A stretch of 64,000 nucleotides of DNA from Strongylocentrotus droebachiensis. Taxonomy: Eukaryota; Echinodermata; Echinoidea; Camarodonta; Strongylocentrotidae. The translations under genes were made by a program, and so were the position numbers. The stretch spans positions 1 through 64,000 of the forward strand of contig JAVYIG010000898.1 of assembly GCA_035222895.1 (NCBI GenBank), in the 5' to 3' direction. Below the pieces are notes generated by a model, which was given only the letters and a program-made list of their open reading frames with translations, ran no database searches and was not told the origin of the DNA. Of the stretch, positions 34,180-41,261 are shown one piece after another (within the stretch, counting starts at the first letter, position 1; every line of letters begins with the position of its first letter).

Positions 34180-36070
34180 CTCCCCCCCCTCCCATTAGTG
34201 ACCCCCAGTAGCTCTTTGCCACTGAAAATAGTACCTTGCACTGTTTCTACTGGTCTTGAATGTCATCAATGTCACTCTCTGTTATAATGGTCTGTACTGT
34301 CTTTCATTGTTGGTCAGGTCTATGTGGTCTGGTGAGCTGTTTGGTTCCAGTGAGGAAGATGACCAGGATGTGCTGCTAGCATTACTCTGTAAACAAATTG
34401 CTGACGGCAGAAGTGGTATGTAACTGTGATGAGTTTATATATATAAGAGTTTATTTGACTAAGATTCAGTCATTGCCCAAGGCACAGAAACGTTTTTACA
34501 TTAACATTTGAGTGTTTTGATTCCCAAGTATATGTATTTTCCAGTATTTGTGCACGTGCTATTGGTACACACAGGAATAAAGTTGTTTTGTTTCATCCAA
34601 GATGTTTTTTTTGTATTGCTATCAAACATTGGTTTTAATGGTCCAATGTCCTTGAATTCTCGTATGAGTGGCAGTGACAAGATACATGAAAACTATTGGC
34701 TCCATATTTTAACCTAGAGTGATCATGTTATGTAAAAATGCCTTTTGATACTAGCTAACATCAGCATAAATTCAGTATTGTGCATGATTCCAATGCGGCA
34801 TTGTGTACTCTCTCAAATAGCCTTTTGGAGATATCAAAGTTAAATGGACTTTCCCTCTCTTTTACAACAAGCAGGTGTTCTTGTGATCTCAAGGTCTGGC
34901 CAAGAGCTCCAGACAGCATGCCACAAGCTGATGGGCATCAACGCTCAACTAAAAAAATCCATCAAGGTCATTGAAAACATGGAAACCAAGGAGGAGGTAG
35001 AGGAGAAGAGCGAGATGGAGAAAGCTGAAGGAGAAGGAGGACCTGTGAAGGGAGATGAGAAGGTGAAGCTCAGAAGGAAAGGCAATAGGAAGGGCAAGAA
35101 TGATGGAAGAAAGGGTTGGAAAAGTGAAGGAGATAGGAACACAAAGGAGGGGAGTGGAGAGAAAGGTGGACGGGGAACTGATGAGAAGAAGAAAGGAAAA
35201 GACGAGAGGAAGGGAAAGGAGGACAAGAAGAAATCGAATAAGGAATCGACCTCCGAGCCTAGCTTACCAGAAGATAAGAAGCAACGAGAGGATGTGGACA
35301 ATGGGAAAGTGAAAGATGGAGAAGAAGGTGGGGAGGGAGAAGATACAGTGGTGGTGGTTGTGACCGTCACCAGTGATGAAGTAGGAGGTGGAGAAGGTGA
35401 GACAAAGGAAGCCAAGATTGTGTTCCAGAGCAACGAGTGTGTGGAGATTGGAGGCGATGAAGGACGAGAGGTAACCCTTGATACCAAGGAGTCTTCAGAG
35501 AACAAGGAAGAAGTCAAGATTGAAGATGTGACTCTAGAGGATGCAACTGGTAGTAAGGTTGGTGGAGGAGTGGTAGAAAGGAGTGGTGACACCAGAATGA
35601 TCGATGAGGAAGAGGTGGAGTCTGACTTGACAGCTCTCATAGAAGCCATCGAAGAGATCGAAGAGGAGATTGGAAATAAAGACAAAATGGAGGCGCTTCC
35701 CTTGAAACTCGCAGATGAAGATAACACCAGCACTGGTGCAACAGGGGTGGGGGTTGAACCCTCTCCTGCAAAAGGGGAAAGCTTTGCACCTCTTCCGGAC
35801 ATGGACAGTGGTTTCATGGCCGAGACACCGGATTCTCAAGCATCTGAAAACAAAGCTTCCTTCAGCGATGATGTTCCACTGGATATTCAAGTCACACCAG
35901 CAGAGGAAGACAAGCTCTTTCCTCCAGATAAGGAACCATTGCGCAAAGAGTCAACGGGAGAGGCTGAGAACGAGGTGGAGAAAAAGGCTCTGGGAATCAA
36001 GGAGGATGTGTGGCAGAAAGATCCTAACTCCAGACCAACATCTGGAGAGAGTCTGTGCACAGAGCTCTAG
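6170..36070 (+). CDS. FRY: Furry homolog, C-terminal part, 19 exons (5' incomplete)
   Basis: Furry is a very large scaffold that activates NDR/LATS-type kinases and associates with microtubules, acting in cell morphogenesis and dendrite patterning (family knowledge). I joined exons 6170-6337, 6885-7025, 7568-7741, 8688-8714, 12096-12167, 14224-14244, 16268-16573, 17083-17262, 18007-18117, 18569-18705, 21426-21697, 22180-22343, 22768-22818, 23440-23469, 24814-24834, 28450-28560, 29553-29752, 34318-34415 and 34875-36070. They total 3480 nt, and every phase fits. Recognisable Furry landmarks in order are QERC, LLRVIAKY, GVHWQDSLNILK, TPIIRRKY, VIFSS, YLGD, LCPFVYVDTETL, ELCRRLYRLY and KLMGIN. 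Vertebrate FRY ends shortly after the last motif; this protein continues with a charged tail. The microexons 8688, 12096, 14224 and 24814 are the least certain parts. FRY and FRYL cannot be told apart here; an invertebrate is expected to have one gene. Confidence 0.9.
6370..6672 (+). repeat. GAT/GGT-rich microsatellite in a Furry intron
   Basis: About 300 bp of imperfect (GATGGT)n and (GTTGTTGAT)n directly after the exon ending at 6337. It keeps a frame open by chance because it lacks stops. Confidence 0.85.
6885..7025 (+). CDS. FRY: Furry exon (local residues 57-103)
   Basis: Phase 0 at both ends (ATTGCAG acceptor, GTAAAA donor). It encodes VLEKGPINNQSPVLQIVYHL followed by LLRVIAKYVQ, which closely resembles the corresponding vertebrate FRY segment as I recall it. 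Confidence 0.9.
7130..7272 (+). repeat. SINE-like fragment with ATT-rich tail
   Basis: GGCAGGAATTAATTCCTTGA, later GGCGCTATAAAAATGCC and ATTATAATTATTATTATCA. The arrangement resembles the tail at 23170-23294. Confidence 0.4.
7568..7741 (+). CDS. FRY: Furry exon (local residues 104-161)
   Basis: Phase 0 at both ends (CTATAG acceptor, GTAAGA donor). It encodes GVHWQDSLNILKVAVSKSSS and ends ELPGRTMEFTFDLSR. In vertebrate FRY the equivalent of DLS is followed almost directly by TPIIG, which here starts at 16268. Confidence 0.9.
8688..8714 (+). CDS. FRY: Furry candidate microexon, 27 nt
   Basis: GCTCCAG acceptor, nine codons (VVDPEHTSS), GTGAGT donor, phase 0. It lies between DLSR and TPIIRR, where vertebrate FRY has no equivalent, so it is probably a cassette exon. 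It is supported by splice sites and phase only. Confidence 0.5.
8715..12095 (+). other. Furry intron, no other feature seen
   Basis: AT-rich intronic DNA. There is a poly-T/poly-G tract at 10171-10208. No further exon with consistent phase was found; one 31-nt candidate at 10449 was rejected. Confidence 0.4.
12096..12167 (+). CDS. FRY: Furry candidate cassette exon, 72 nt
   Basis: TTTATAG acceptor, 24 open codons starting SLPETQLLGSEK, then a weak GTATTT donor. Phase 0, so inclusion or skipping keeps the frame. The composition is polar and low in hydrophobic residues, as expected of a linker insert. Confidence 0.5.
12168..14223 (+). other. Furry intron
   Basis: AT-rich. Two related segments of ~60 bp (13315-13390 and 13436-13505, sharing AAATAACNACCACT and TCTTGTACNTG) suggest a local duplication of about 120 bp. 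A poly-G tract lies at 13897-13914. No gene. Confidence 0.35.
14224..14244 (+). CDS. FRY: Furry candidate microexon, 21 nt
   Basis: The acceptor is a pyrimidine-rich tract ending TTCTTCCAG; seven codons (TRSSKDK) follow and the donor is GTGACG. Phase 0. The basic/serine peptide would sit directly before TPIIRRKY. Supported by splice signals and phase only. Confidence 0.4.
14532..14720. mobile_element. 189-bp MITE with 28-bp inverted ends and telomere-like core
   Basis: The left end CGACATTTGCTC... and the reverse complement of the right end CGACACTTGCTC... agree at about 24 of 28 positions, both reaching AATTGCTCC. The core contains GGGTTGTGATTGG, TTAGGCTAGGTTTAGGGT and similar degenerate TTAGGG-like units. 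No clear target duplication was found. Confidence 0.55.
14721..16267 (+). other. Furry intron
   Basis: AT-rich with a purine-rich block at 15230-15480 that leaves a frame open on the minus strand by composition. No gene seen. Confidence 0.35.
16268..16573 (+). CDS. FRY: Furry exon (local residues 202-303)
   Basis: Acceptor ATGCAG, donor GTAAGT, phase 0. It begins TPIIRRKYPSMATI, has a Ser/Thr-rich low-complexity stretch, then the conserved VPSAWRKPQQSQRRTRERMV and a VLKGLGQNVGL segment. This matches the vertebrate FRY order TPII, then VSWKRPQ, then a leucine-rich segment. Confidence 0.9.
17083..17262 (+). CDS. FRY: Furry exon (local residues 304-363)
   Basis: Acceptor CCTTCAG, donor GTATGC, phase 0, 60 codons. 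It begins VIFSSTSDI, ends KEFDFLEGEEVDRE, and is acidic and serine-rich in between. VIFSS and FDFLE are conserved Furry landmarks. Confidence 0.9.
17735..18006 (+). repeat. Exon-intron unit triplicated locally
   Basis: TAGTCTATAATCAGAC / TAGTCTACTGATTGAG / AGGTCTATTATCAGAT, each followed by GTCTTT and then by a copy of GATGGTA-A-GAGTTTAACT at 17792, 17876 and 18007. The third copy is the real exon. The first copy carries a stop (TAA) after 8 codons. Confidence 0.75.
17876..17923 (+). CDS. Possible alternative copy of the next Furry exon, 48 nt
   Basis: A CTACAG acceptor precedes 16 open codons (DGKEFNWYDRQPRVIS) that copy the first residues of the exon at 18007 (DGKGFNWYDS). A GTAAAC donor follows. 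Phase 0 at both ends. It could be a mutually exclusive exon or a decayed duplicate; it is not counted in my Furry model. Confidence 0.3.
18007..18117 (+). CDS. FRY: Furry exon (local residues 364-400)
   Basis: Acceptor ATTGCAG, donor GTAAGG, phase 0, 37 codons. It reads DGKGFNWYDSRHSLEDID and ends GSKYSSEDE. FNW followed by a SLxxxD motif matches vertebrate FRY. Confidence 0.88.
18569..18705 (+). CDS. FRY: Furry exon (local residues 401-446)
   Basis: Acceptor ATACAG, donor GTGAGA. It ends with two bases (AG) of a serine codon completed at 21426. It encodes TSISGADDNTPSLENSRIYS and a serine/arginine end (RRATSGSLS). The donor is followed by CTGCT-rich DNA and then the 92-bp satellite. Confidence 0.8.
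18836..21040 (+). repeat. 92-bp satellite/minisatellite inside a Furry intron, about 24 units
   Basis: AGGCACAGCT recurs 24 times from 18901 to 21024 with steps of 92 or 93 bp. Units are nearly identical over ACTACTCAGTCTACTGCACT, CCATAGGCCCTGTATTATAG and CTACTCTTGATTTGACACAG. Three subtypes differ between CAGCCA and AGGCACAG: the common ATAGACTGACAGAGTT (92 bp), and 93-bp forms AGAGACTGACAAGAGTA and AGAGACTGACACGAGTT. The minus-strand ORFs of 87-149 codons here are by-products of 93-bp units. Confidence 0.97.
21426..21697 (+). CDS. FRY: Furry exon ending at a U12-type donor
   Basis: The acceptor is TTTGATAG; the first base completes serine. It encodes GGSDIDSITSP, then VEEAWQSHVDAV, the conserved FHIFTQLYKVMQQRF and YLGDRMRGIALQF. 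No GT donor exists at the conserved end; the exon must stop at the C of position 21697, directly before ATATCCTTT, a U12 AT-AC donor. Confidence 0.9.
21698..22179 (+). other. U12-type (minor spliceosome) AT-AC intron of Furry
   Basis: The intron starts ATATCCTTTG, the canonical U12 AT-AC donor. A branch-site match CCTTAAC lies at 22161-22167, and the intron ends AC at 22178-22179, about 13 nt after the branch adenosine. Splicing C + TG restores a leucine codon. The residue count between LQF and the conserved CP then equals that of vertebrate FRY (14 residues). No GT-AG alternative gives this join. Confidence 0.85.
22180..22343 (+). CDS. FRY: Furry exon after the AT-AC intron (local residues 537-591)
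   Basis: It starts with TG, completing a leucine codon, then NTLEVLSTHALCPFVYVDTE, LLDSHKYCVLELNEHYDTYI and SKRDLTVE. The donor is GTTAGT, phase 0. The pattern CP-F-VDxETL and VLELxExxDTY is characteristic of Furry. Confidence 0.9.
22395..22560 (+). repeat. Dispersed repeat, copy 1
   Basis: The segment with GGGATTAGACCAC, GACAGGTGG-TATCTCAT and ACATAAGAAAAAGAGGATCA is repeated in reverse orientation at 40580-40745. Confidence 0.7.
22768..22818 (+). CDS. FRY: Furry exon, 51 nt
   Basis: Acceptor TTTTCAG, donor GTAAGT, phase 0. It encodes CLDSIKASLKRQTLAAH, aligned with the vertebrate NCKATF segment. Confidence 0.8.
23165..23295 (+). repeat. SINE-like fragment with ATT tail
   Basis: GAGTGTCTTGAGCACCTTGC, GTGCGCTATAAAGATAC, then a TATTATATTATTATA tail. 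Confidence 0.4.
23440..23469 (+). CDS. FRY: Furry exon, 30 nt
   Basis: Acceptor TTGTACAG, donor GTAAAG, phase 0. It encodes DMNGPTGEEQ. GEEQ followed by QIELC (28450) matches the vertebrate SEEKQLELC order, which supports this short exon. Confidence 0.7.
24814..24834 (+). CDS. FRY: Furry candidate microexon, 21 nt
   Basis: TTGTACAG acceptor, seven codons (ERVHINQ), GTAAGT donor, phase 0. It would insert between GEEQ and QIELC, where vertebrate FRY has no extra residues. A CA repeat lies just upstream. Likely optional if real. Confidence 0.4.
24835..28449 (+). other. Large Furry intron, no other feature seen
   Basis: AT-rich, with short repeats such as GCTTGCTTGCTTCC at 24888-24906 and poly-T tracts. 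No exon, RNA gene or complete element recognised. Confidence 0.35.
28450..28560 (+). CDS. FRY: Furry exon (local residues 626-662)
   Basis: Acceptor TTTGTAG, donor GTAAGT, phase 0, 37 codons. QIELCRRLYRLYCQLRMLFD and SYCKLI are diagnostic of the Furry C-terminus. Confidence 0.92.
28918..29126 (+). repeat. tRNA-derived SINE, copy 1
   Basis: Box A-like TGGCTCAGTGGTAGAGC (28927-28943) and box B-like GGTTCCGGTTTAGAATCC (28963-28982) are followed by a body with TTTCCTTTGGTAAGGCATTA and CAGTCCCCTGGTTGCTTAC. A second copy lies inverted at 48207-48426. It sits in the Furry intron 28561-29552. Confidence 0.75.
29553..29752 (+). CDS. FRY: Furry exon (local residues 663-729)
   Basis: Acceptor ATTGTAG, donor GTGAAA; it ends with AG of an arginine codon. 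It encodes IQDFSVPVCSAKEELSLAAQ, then TTPEAAVVTLTNHLGRRDVR. It aligns with the vertebrate region TEAAIQ...ELGKAVRQIRE. Confidence 0.88.
30030..30215 (+). mobile_element. 5' part of LINE A or a linked dispersed repeat
   Basis: Its reverse complement matches 58345-58505, including CTGCAAGGTTCTGGAATCAT, AAGTTACAAGCACTATACAC and GTTGATCATCTAGCAT. It borders the LINE reading frame at 30240. A degenerate endonuclease end (SDHNSF) may be present. Confidence 0.5.
30536..32182 (+). CDS. Chimeric ORF: LINE A reverse transcriptase fused to LINE B C-terminus
   Basis: A 548-codon open frame. Codons up to about 31574 come from LINE A (reverse transcriptase through FADDTSIS). The rest comes from LINE B (LGVTFDQNLSMRPHVNSICR, ARLVSLTKKHDHITPTLKQL, HWLPIQFRVQFKVLLLTFKS, APRLWNSLPASIR). 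The fusion keeps the frame by chance of the insertion site. It lacks an endonuclease and probably has no function of its own. Confidence 0.7.
   Translation: MSKKLYYSNNIESNKSNNNLLWKTVKELLGKKKTDSNKCFLTDEQQITDPIKISKAFNEYYIDVGPNLAANIDSGDMDYNMSLNFPSENSLFLTPTNDYEIINVVQHLNSTKSSGHDSISVHLLKQIIFNMVTPLTYIFNLSISTGVFPHLLKIAKVIPIYKKDDSSVISNYRPISLLPSISKILEKIIYKRLNTFLQKKNSLIPNQFGFRIGHSTDYAILHMYDKIVEAFANSEHIVFMDLSKAFDTIDHKILIHKLQYYGVRGQALSWFTNYLQDRQQYVSFQNHESTKLTIKCGVPQGSILGPLLFIIYINDIIETSSLLNFIIFADDTSISYCHKNFDTVVNLGVTFDQNLSMRPHVNSICRKASFALRKIGKIRKFLSKSSTEILVHAFISSLLDSCNSLLHGIPEKDMAKLQRIQNSAARLVSLTKKHDHITPTLKQLHWLPIQFRVQFKVLLLTFKSLHGHAPNYLSELIQLYTPNRPLRSANQTLLTVKKAKTKYFGDRSFSCSAPRLWNSLPASIRCISDITLFRSKLKTYLMENAYST
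31575..32464 (+). mobile_element. LINE B, 5'-truncated insertion
   Basis: It encodes only the C-terminal domain of a different LINE family, ending RSKLKTYLMENA-ST at 32182. Then follow six 19-bp repeats and the tail AAAGCGCTTTGATATAAATG...GCGCTATATAAGTAAAAG with TTATTATTATATTATA. It is flanked by GTTAAC upstream and GTTAAAC downstream, a short probable target duplication; 14 bp (ACGCTCATAACGCG) between tail and flank are unexplained. Confidence 0.8.
32178..32291 (+). repeat. 19-bp tandem repeat in the LINE B 3' UTR, 6 copies
   Basis: Unit CCTAGTTCTTAAATTGTTA, with single-base variants in copy 3. It starts within the last codons and continues past the stop. Confidence 0.9.
33239..33900 (+). 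mobile_element. LINE A 3' region with microsatellites
   Basis: After the LINE A stop come (CA)n at about 33440-33490, (TA)n at 33492-33510, long T tracts at 33587-33620, and an A-rich end near 33870-33895 that may be the LINE 3' terminus. The boundary is uncertain. Confidence 0.4.
34146..34180 (+). repeat. (CT)n microsatellite
   Basis: About 17 CT units just upstream of the Furry exon at 34318. Confidence 0.9.
34318..34415 (+). CDS. FRY: Furry exon (local residues 729-762)
   Basis: Acceptor GGTCAG, donor GTATGT. The first G completes arginine, and the last G starts the glycine completed at 34875. It encodes SMWSGELFGSSEEDDQDVLL, matching the vertebrate SLWPNDIFGSSSDDE segment. The upstream intron contains the nested LINEs. 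Confidence 0.9.
34875..36070 (+). CDS. FRY: Furry terminal exon with charged extension
   Basis: Acceptor AAGCAG; 397 residues then TAG. The first ~40 residues (VLVISRSGQELQTACHKLMG) match the extreme C-terminus of vertebrate FRY. About 359 further residues have no counterpart there. They include a Lys/Glu/Gly-rich low-complexity block at 34980-35340, a run VVVVVTVT, and an acidic second half with a possible helix (ALIEAIEEIEEEIGN). The reading frame is fully open over 1.1 kb, so the extension is probably translated. Confidence 0.85.
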
Positions 36071-36728
36071 GACCAAACAAAACTTGCCATTCAGAAAATG
36101 ATATGAATGTCGTAGAAAGAAGATATCATTTTATTCAACGAAGGATGTGCGTAGGTGTACTGAAATCTATGACAGATTGGACAACAATATTTGTGGGGGT
36201 AGAGAGTCTTTGTGTTTGTATTCACTGTGCATATAATGGATCATCATAACAATTACCATTAGGCTGAATGCAAAGAGAAGTTTTAGTTGTATAGGTTTCT
36301 TTAAAAGGAGTATATGAAAGCAGTATTAATTATAGACTCATGCTGTGGGATTTGACTTGCAATACCTGTGTATCATAGAGGTGACATTGAGATTCATTGA
36401 AGTGTATGGCCACAATATTTTCATTTGAATTGAGTGCTTTTTATCAAATTCCTAGTTGTTCTTGTTGTAGAGAGTCCTTGTTTTAATCATTTCTTCTTGC
36501 TTTCTATACGGAAGTTCTTTAGTTGCTATAAGATGTATTATCATGATGTCAGTTTAGTAATTATTTCTGTCTGGAAATCATTTAGTCATTTATCTCTGTC
36601 ACATCTTGCAGTATTGTTAAGCATCATTCAGACCATGACAATGTAAAATACTTTTAGAATTAATACAGCAGCAGAACTTACATGTAACTTGTAAATGTAT
36701 GGCCAGAGGCAATGTTGTGGGTATAAAT

Positions 36729-36734
36729 AATAAA
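36729..36734 (+). promoter_or_regulatory. Candidate polyadenylation signal for Furry
   Basis: AATAAA about 660 nt after the Furry stop codon; it is the first canonical hexamer I found downstream. Confidence 0.35.
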
Positions 36735-37429
36735 AACCAAAGCCACCAAGCATACTCAATGGTCTATCTGGTAAAAGTTAAAGATATTAAGTATATTTAG
36801 TGGGGAACAAAATCCACAAAGGTGCTTTGTTGCACCTGATCATAACTCATGTACATGATTGTATTAACTTGTTAAATGGTCTACATGTGTATTTCAATAT
36901 TGCACTACATGTGTCACAGCAAACCATTGCTTGACAGTGGGTATTTGCATAATTATTGTACTTAGTAAAAAAAGATATATTCTCTGTATCATTAGGAGAA
37001 CACAAAAGTATCATACAGTTATTATGGACATATTCTTCAATAGTTATAAATTATTAACATAGTCTGAGAAATTACTGAGTATTGTATGATGACAGATATA
37101 TGTAGATTGATTTTAATCTTGGATATAAAAAAAAAGACTGTACATTGCCGTAAATCATGTACATATGCTTCTAGTTTGTACATTTAAAGTACCTTCCCTT
37201 GTGCGGTAGAGTCCCCCCCCCCCTCCCCACTCCATCCGGCATTGTTATTTTATCACCATCGTGGTACATTGTATGTGTACACCAAGAAAGGGTCATACTG
37301 CTGTATTCGTAGCTAGTATTAATGCCCAGAATTATATTTTTTAACATTTGTGCATAAACTTTTATCATTTCTCAATGAAAGCTTTCTTAGTTTTATTTAG
37401 ATGTTCATGAAATCGTCACTAATATATAA

Positions 37430-37843
37430 TGCACTTGTCATTTGTAAGACGCACCTCTTGACCCCCGGGAATGGTGCGTCATGGTTGCGTCATGTTTCCC
37501 AAAATCGCGACGCACAGTACCGTCACGGCCGCAAAATGTCCGTCACAATACTGACCCTTATGTGCATCATAGTAAGTCACTTTACCACGTTGCGTCATTT
37601 GGTGTGTCAATGGGACCGTCACTTCTCCAAGCAGAAGTCTTTCTCAAATGTGCGTCATTGGCTAGTCATTTTCATGAAATGGTGTGTCATATGTTTGACT
37701 CAAATGTGCGTCGATGGAATGTAATGGTGTGTCACTTTCTGTGACGGAAGGTGCGTCATGGTATCAAAATGTACGACTCACATCGGTACAATGACGCACC
37801 ATTCCCGGGGGTCAAGAGGTGCGTCTTACAAATGACAAGTGCA
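37430..37843. mobile_element. PIF/Harbinger-like MITE, 414 bp
   Basis: Perfect or near-perfect terminal inverted repeats of about 50 bp: left TGCACTTGTCATTTGTAAGA, right its reverse complement ending AAGTGCA. TAA on both sides (37427-37429 and 37844-37846) fits the three-base TWA duplication of Harbinger elements. It has no transposase. The interior has about 15 GCGTCA/GTGTCA-type motifs in both orientations. It lies in the Furry 3' UTR or just beyond. Confidence 0.8.
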
Positions 37844-38929
37844 TAAGTTAGATAATAAAAAATTATTAGTTGAGTATAAAAACAATAACTTATGCTATAT
37901 TTAATACATCATTTTAAAAAGATAATTTCCTAAGAGTAGTGTTCAGATTGATATGGAAATACAGTTGATGTTCATAATGACCTCTAGAAAATAAGCACAC
38001 ATTCATTTGTCAGAAAACATTGGAAACCAAGAGATAAGAGCAAGTGGTTGTTAGTGAGACAATTAAGACTTCACTCTTGTGAACCTTTAATCAATATGGG
38101 GTCCCCCTTGAAGCTACAAGGAGGAGATATAATATTAACCTACTGTAGTTGTGTAATTTAATGTGACTTTTAACAGGAAAATGAAAGAGGATTGGCATAA
38201 TATTTATCTCTCTGCTTAACATTTTGGAAATCAATTCCATAATTCTTAAGAAGTGATACAGTGTATGTGTTGACACAATATGACAAATTAATGATTCTGT
38301 GATAAACTTTTAGTAGAACTCCTGATCTAGAATACTGACATTTAGTCTTTAATGAAGGAATATGGTTCAGCTTGTTTTGTTGCAGATGAAGGCAAAGCAC
38401 ATATCTAGTTTTACCTTGTCAAGTTGGCGTTGCTTTGTGTCTGATTGATGTTAATGATACCAAGAATTTGGTCCAAGTTGCAATCCATTACTGTTTTGTG
38501 TTTAGGCCTATTAATGATTTACCTTACTGTAACTTCTTATTGCACAATATGTATGGTTTAGGGAATGAAAGAATGGTTTCTGTATTGATATTTCCTTCTG
38601 TTGACCCAGTTCTTAAAAAGGTTACTTATGTCTTTATTTCTTTAATTGGATTGCTCAAAAAAAAAAGGAGATTGATTTGTTTTCACATGAGCTGAGAAAT
38701 GATGCAAGTTGAGCCCAGTGACTTTGACACTGACAGTTGAAAGCTATAAAGCAACCTTAATCTGTGAATCTCTATACTTCTAGTGATTATTAGCAGAAAA
38801 TAAATACAAGATTATTAACCTCAATTTCATCATCTTGAAAGGATATCACCTGTTGTATATTATACAGTTGAATTATTTATTTGTGATGTGACAAAACTGA
38901 GAGACATTGCAGTTAAAACTGATAATGGC

Positions 38930-39240
38930 CAACTTTGTACAGTGCTCACTTGGCATGGTTTCCATATATTAAAAGAGGAATTTTAAAAGCTGTCTAGAAA
39001 AGACACCTGGCTATGGTAGCCACTCCTTGATGGCCTTTATTGACAGGTTCATTGGTAATCTTGGTATAGAGAATTCCTGCCTACAATGCCCACTTTATGG
39101 TTCCCTTGTATTAAAAGAGATAATATGCATTGTAGAACCTTTGTAGAACCTTTCTAGAAAGGCCACCTGTCGTTTTTAGTCACTCTTAGAGTTATAGGTT
39201 ATATTCCTAATTTATGTCTTTATAGACAGGTTTAGTTGTT
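38930..39240 (+). repeat. Degenerate tandem repeat, ~145-bp period
   Basis: Two copies share TGCNCACTTNGCATGGTT-like DNA, TATTAAAAGAG, TCTAGAAANGNCACCTG, AGTCACTC and TATNGACAGGTT. Confidence 0.45.
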
Positions 39241-39775
39241 TATGAGAGGGTTATTAGGGGATGTCCATGAAGAGACCTGCTCAGAGGTATGGGCAACCCT
39301 CATCTCCTACATATATTTAGTAATTTATTTGAAAGGTTGGAACTTGTTAAAGATTTAATGGTTAAGGTTGTAGTAATGGCTTCTGTCGCTGTGTCTATAT
39401 CCTCACAAAGACCCAGTTGGTATTAGGCATTAATAAGACATTTCAGACCATTAAAATAACTACATCAATATTGGGAAGAGGGTCATGGACGGACATGAAG
39501 GAGAGGTATCGTTTACAGCTTGATGTTAAAAAGAGAAGTTATGATAACGATGAAGACAAGAATTCTGAGTTTGATGTTTACCAAATATGTTCTCTTTATC
39601 TGCCCTGTATACCTTTGAAAAGTTGTGCCCCTTAGAACTTTATGTCGCCAGATTTATGTGGATTGTTTGTCATGTATTGAATATGTTTGTTCCAAAATAA
39701 ACTTTTTAGAAGCACATGCATATGTAAGCAAAACCAAAGCGTGTGGATGCATTTTTTTCTAAAATCTTAATTATT

Positions 39776-39945
39776 TTTTAAAGGAGAAATCTCCAAATGG
39801 CTCCACTATGGTCATTCATATATTTTTTTTAAAAGGCCCTTTTTTTAAAGGAGAAATCTCCAAATGGCTCCACTATGGTCATTCATATATTTTTTTTTAG
39901 AGAAGGAGAAATCTCCAAATGGCTCTACAACGTCATTCATAATTT
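39776..39945 (+). repeat. Tandem repeat, 3 copies of ~60 bp
   Basis: GGAGAAATCTCCAAATGGCT and ATGGTCATTCATATATTTTT are repeated three times; the last copy is partly diverged. GGAGAAATCTCC is itself palindromic. Confidence 0.9.
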
Positions 39946-40013
39946 TAGTTCATGAAATACGCCCCAAAGTCTTCCCATGAACAGAGGGAAGGAGAGAGTG
40001 GATGAAAGGGTAA

Positions 40014-40014
<1 letters not shown>

Positions 40015-40053
<39 letters not shown>

Positions 40054-40140
40054 TGAACCCTATTATGGGCTTCTGTAATTGCAGGAATCATTGCAATACG
40101 AGTGACATAGCGTGAGTGGGGGGGGGGGGGGGGGGTGGTA
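40015..40140 (+). repeat. (GA)n and poly-G tracts
   Basis: (GA) of about 30 bases at 40017-40042 followed by G runs at 40043-40052 and 40116-40135. Confidence 0.85.
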
Positions 40141-40579
40141 GGAGGGCATTGGAACGATTGACGATTAGGAGACACCAGTCTTACTTTGAAAATAAAATGC
40201 CATTTTAAAAGGCTTCTGATAAGGGTGCAGGAGGTGGTCCAGGCGTCTTCTGCTCTTGTCCTTTCCACCTCTTTCTCTCCCGTTTTCTCTTTTCTTTTTT
40301 ATTATTTTTCCACAACTATATTGGGTACGTGTCCTCATGTCCCGCCGCCCGTATACATTATACACCACTGTGTAGAACTTGGAGCACGAGTCCATCCACC
40401 TCAATGCCATTTTTTTTTTCAGGTGTGAAGTGTCAAATTTGCCCCAATATGTAGCAGCTAAAAGCTCTCGACCCTTGAATTAATTTTCAGGAGATAAATA
40501 GGCCTACAGACCGCCTAGGCAAACTGAAATCCTAGTGTATAATTGCCAAATTAAGACCGTATACTATAAATTACGTTCC

Positions 40580-40745
40580 TTAAGCCCCACTGTCTATACT
40601 TGTAGCTACTTGCCGCTCTATAGAAAGCTTCCCCAATCGGTGCATGTTGGTCCCCCATGATCCTCTTTTTCTTATGTTAGTCGAGAGCTGATTTAATGAG
40701 ATAGCCACCTGTCAGTGACCTCGCTGTGTGGTCTAATCCCTTCTG
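40580..40745 (-). repeat. Dispersed repeat, copy 2 (inverted)
   Basis: The reverse complement matches 22395-22560 over about 165 bp with small gaps. It lies about 500 bp upstream of the TMEM184-like start codon. Confidence 0.7.
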
Positions 40746-41261
40746 GCCTAGTAGTATTGACGGTCTTTAAAGTTGAAGCACTTTGATTCGATAAGTGCAC
40801 CATGCTAATGTAAACAGACCTCTGGTATTTTTGTCTTGATAAGAGAAGTCATGGGGCGTGTATGCAAAGTGATAAGACTCGGGATTGTCTACAGTTTGGT
40901 AGATTGATGCATACTTTGCAATGCCAATGCTACATAGGCCGATTCTGCGAAAGATATTAATTGAATAGATATACGGTTTTTACTCCATTTTGTCAGGAGT
41001 TTGCGGGAAAGCTTTTGTATTCAACGAGGACAATATATATATATTTGGATTATGCATGGGACCTTACTATTCCGGGCCTAAACCAGCAACACTTGGGATC
41101 CAATCACTGTTTTTGTTTCCGGATACTGTTGAGAAAATGTGTTTGGAACAGATAAGGAATATTACGAAGTATTGGAAATGACTTTATAATACTATTCCGT
41201 TTCATCTTTGAAAGTGAACCATGAACTTTGGCTGCTCTTTTTTGCACTGCATGAGCACGAT

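Larger units (their letters stand above)
36071..39720 (+). other. Furry 3' UTR and downstream DNA
   Basis: No coding signal. AATAAA hexamers at 36729-36734, 37854-37859 and 39696-39701 are candidate polyadenylation signals; which one is used cannot be decided. A MITE (37430-37843) and a degenerate ~145-bp tandem repeat (38930-39240) lie inside. Confidence 0.4.

Noticed and set aside
34945-35817. 290-codon minus-strand ORF rich in Ser/Pro/Phe
   Set aside because: It is the antisense of the charged Furry terminal exon; purine-rich coding DNA lacks stops on the other strand. No independent gene signals.
37401-37744. ORFs across the Harbinger-like MITE
   Set aside because: No transposase motifs; the frames follow the internal GCGTCA repeats.
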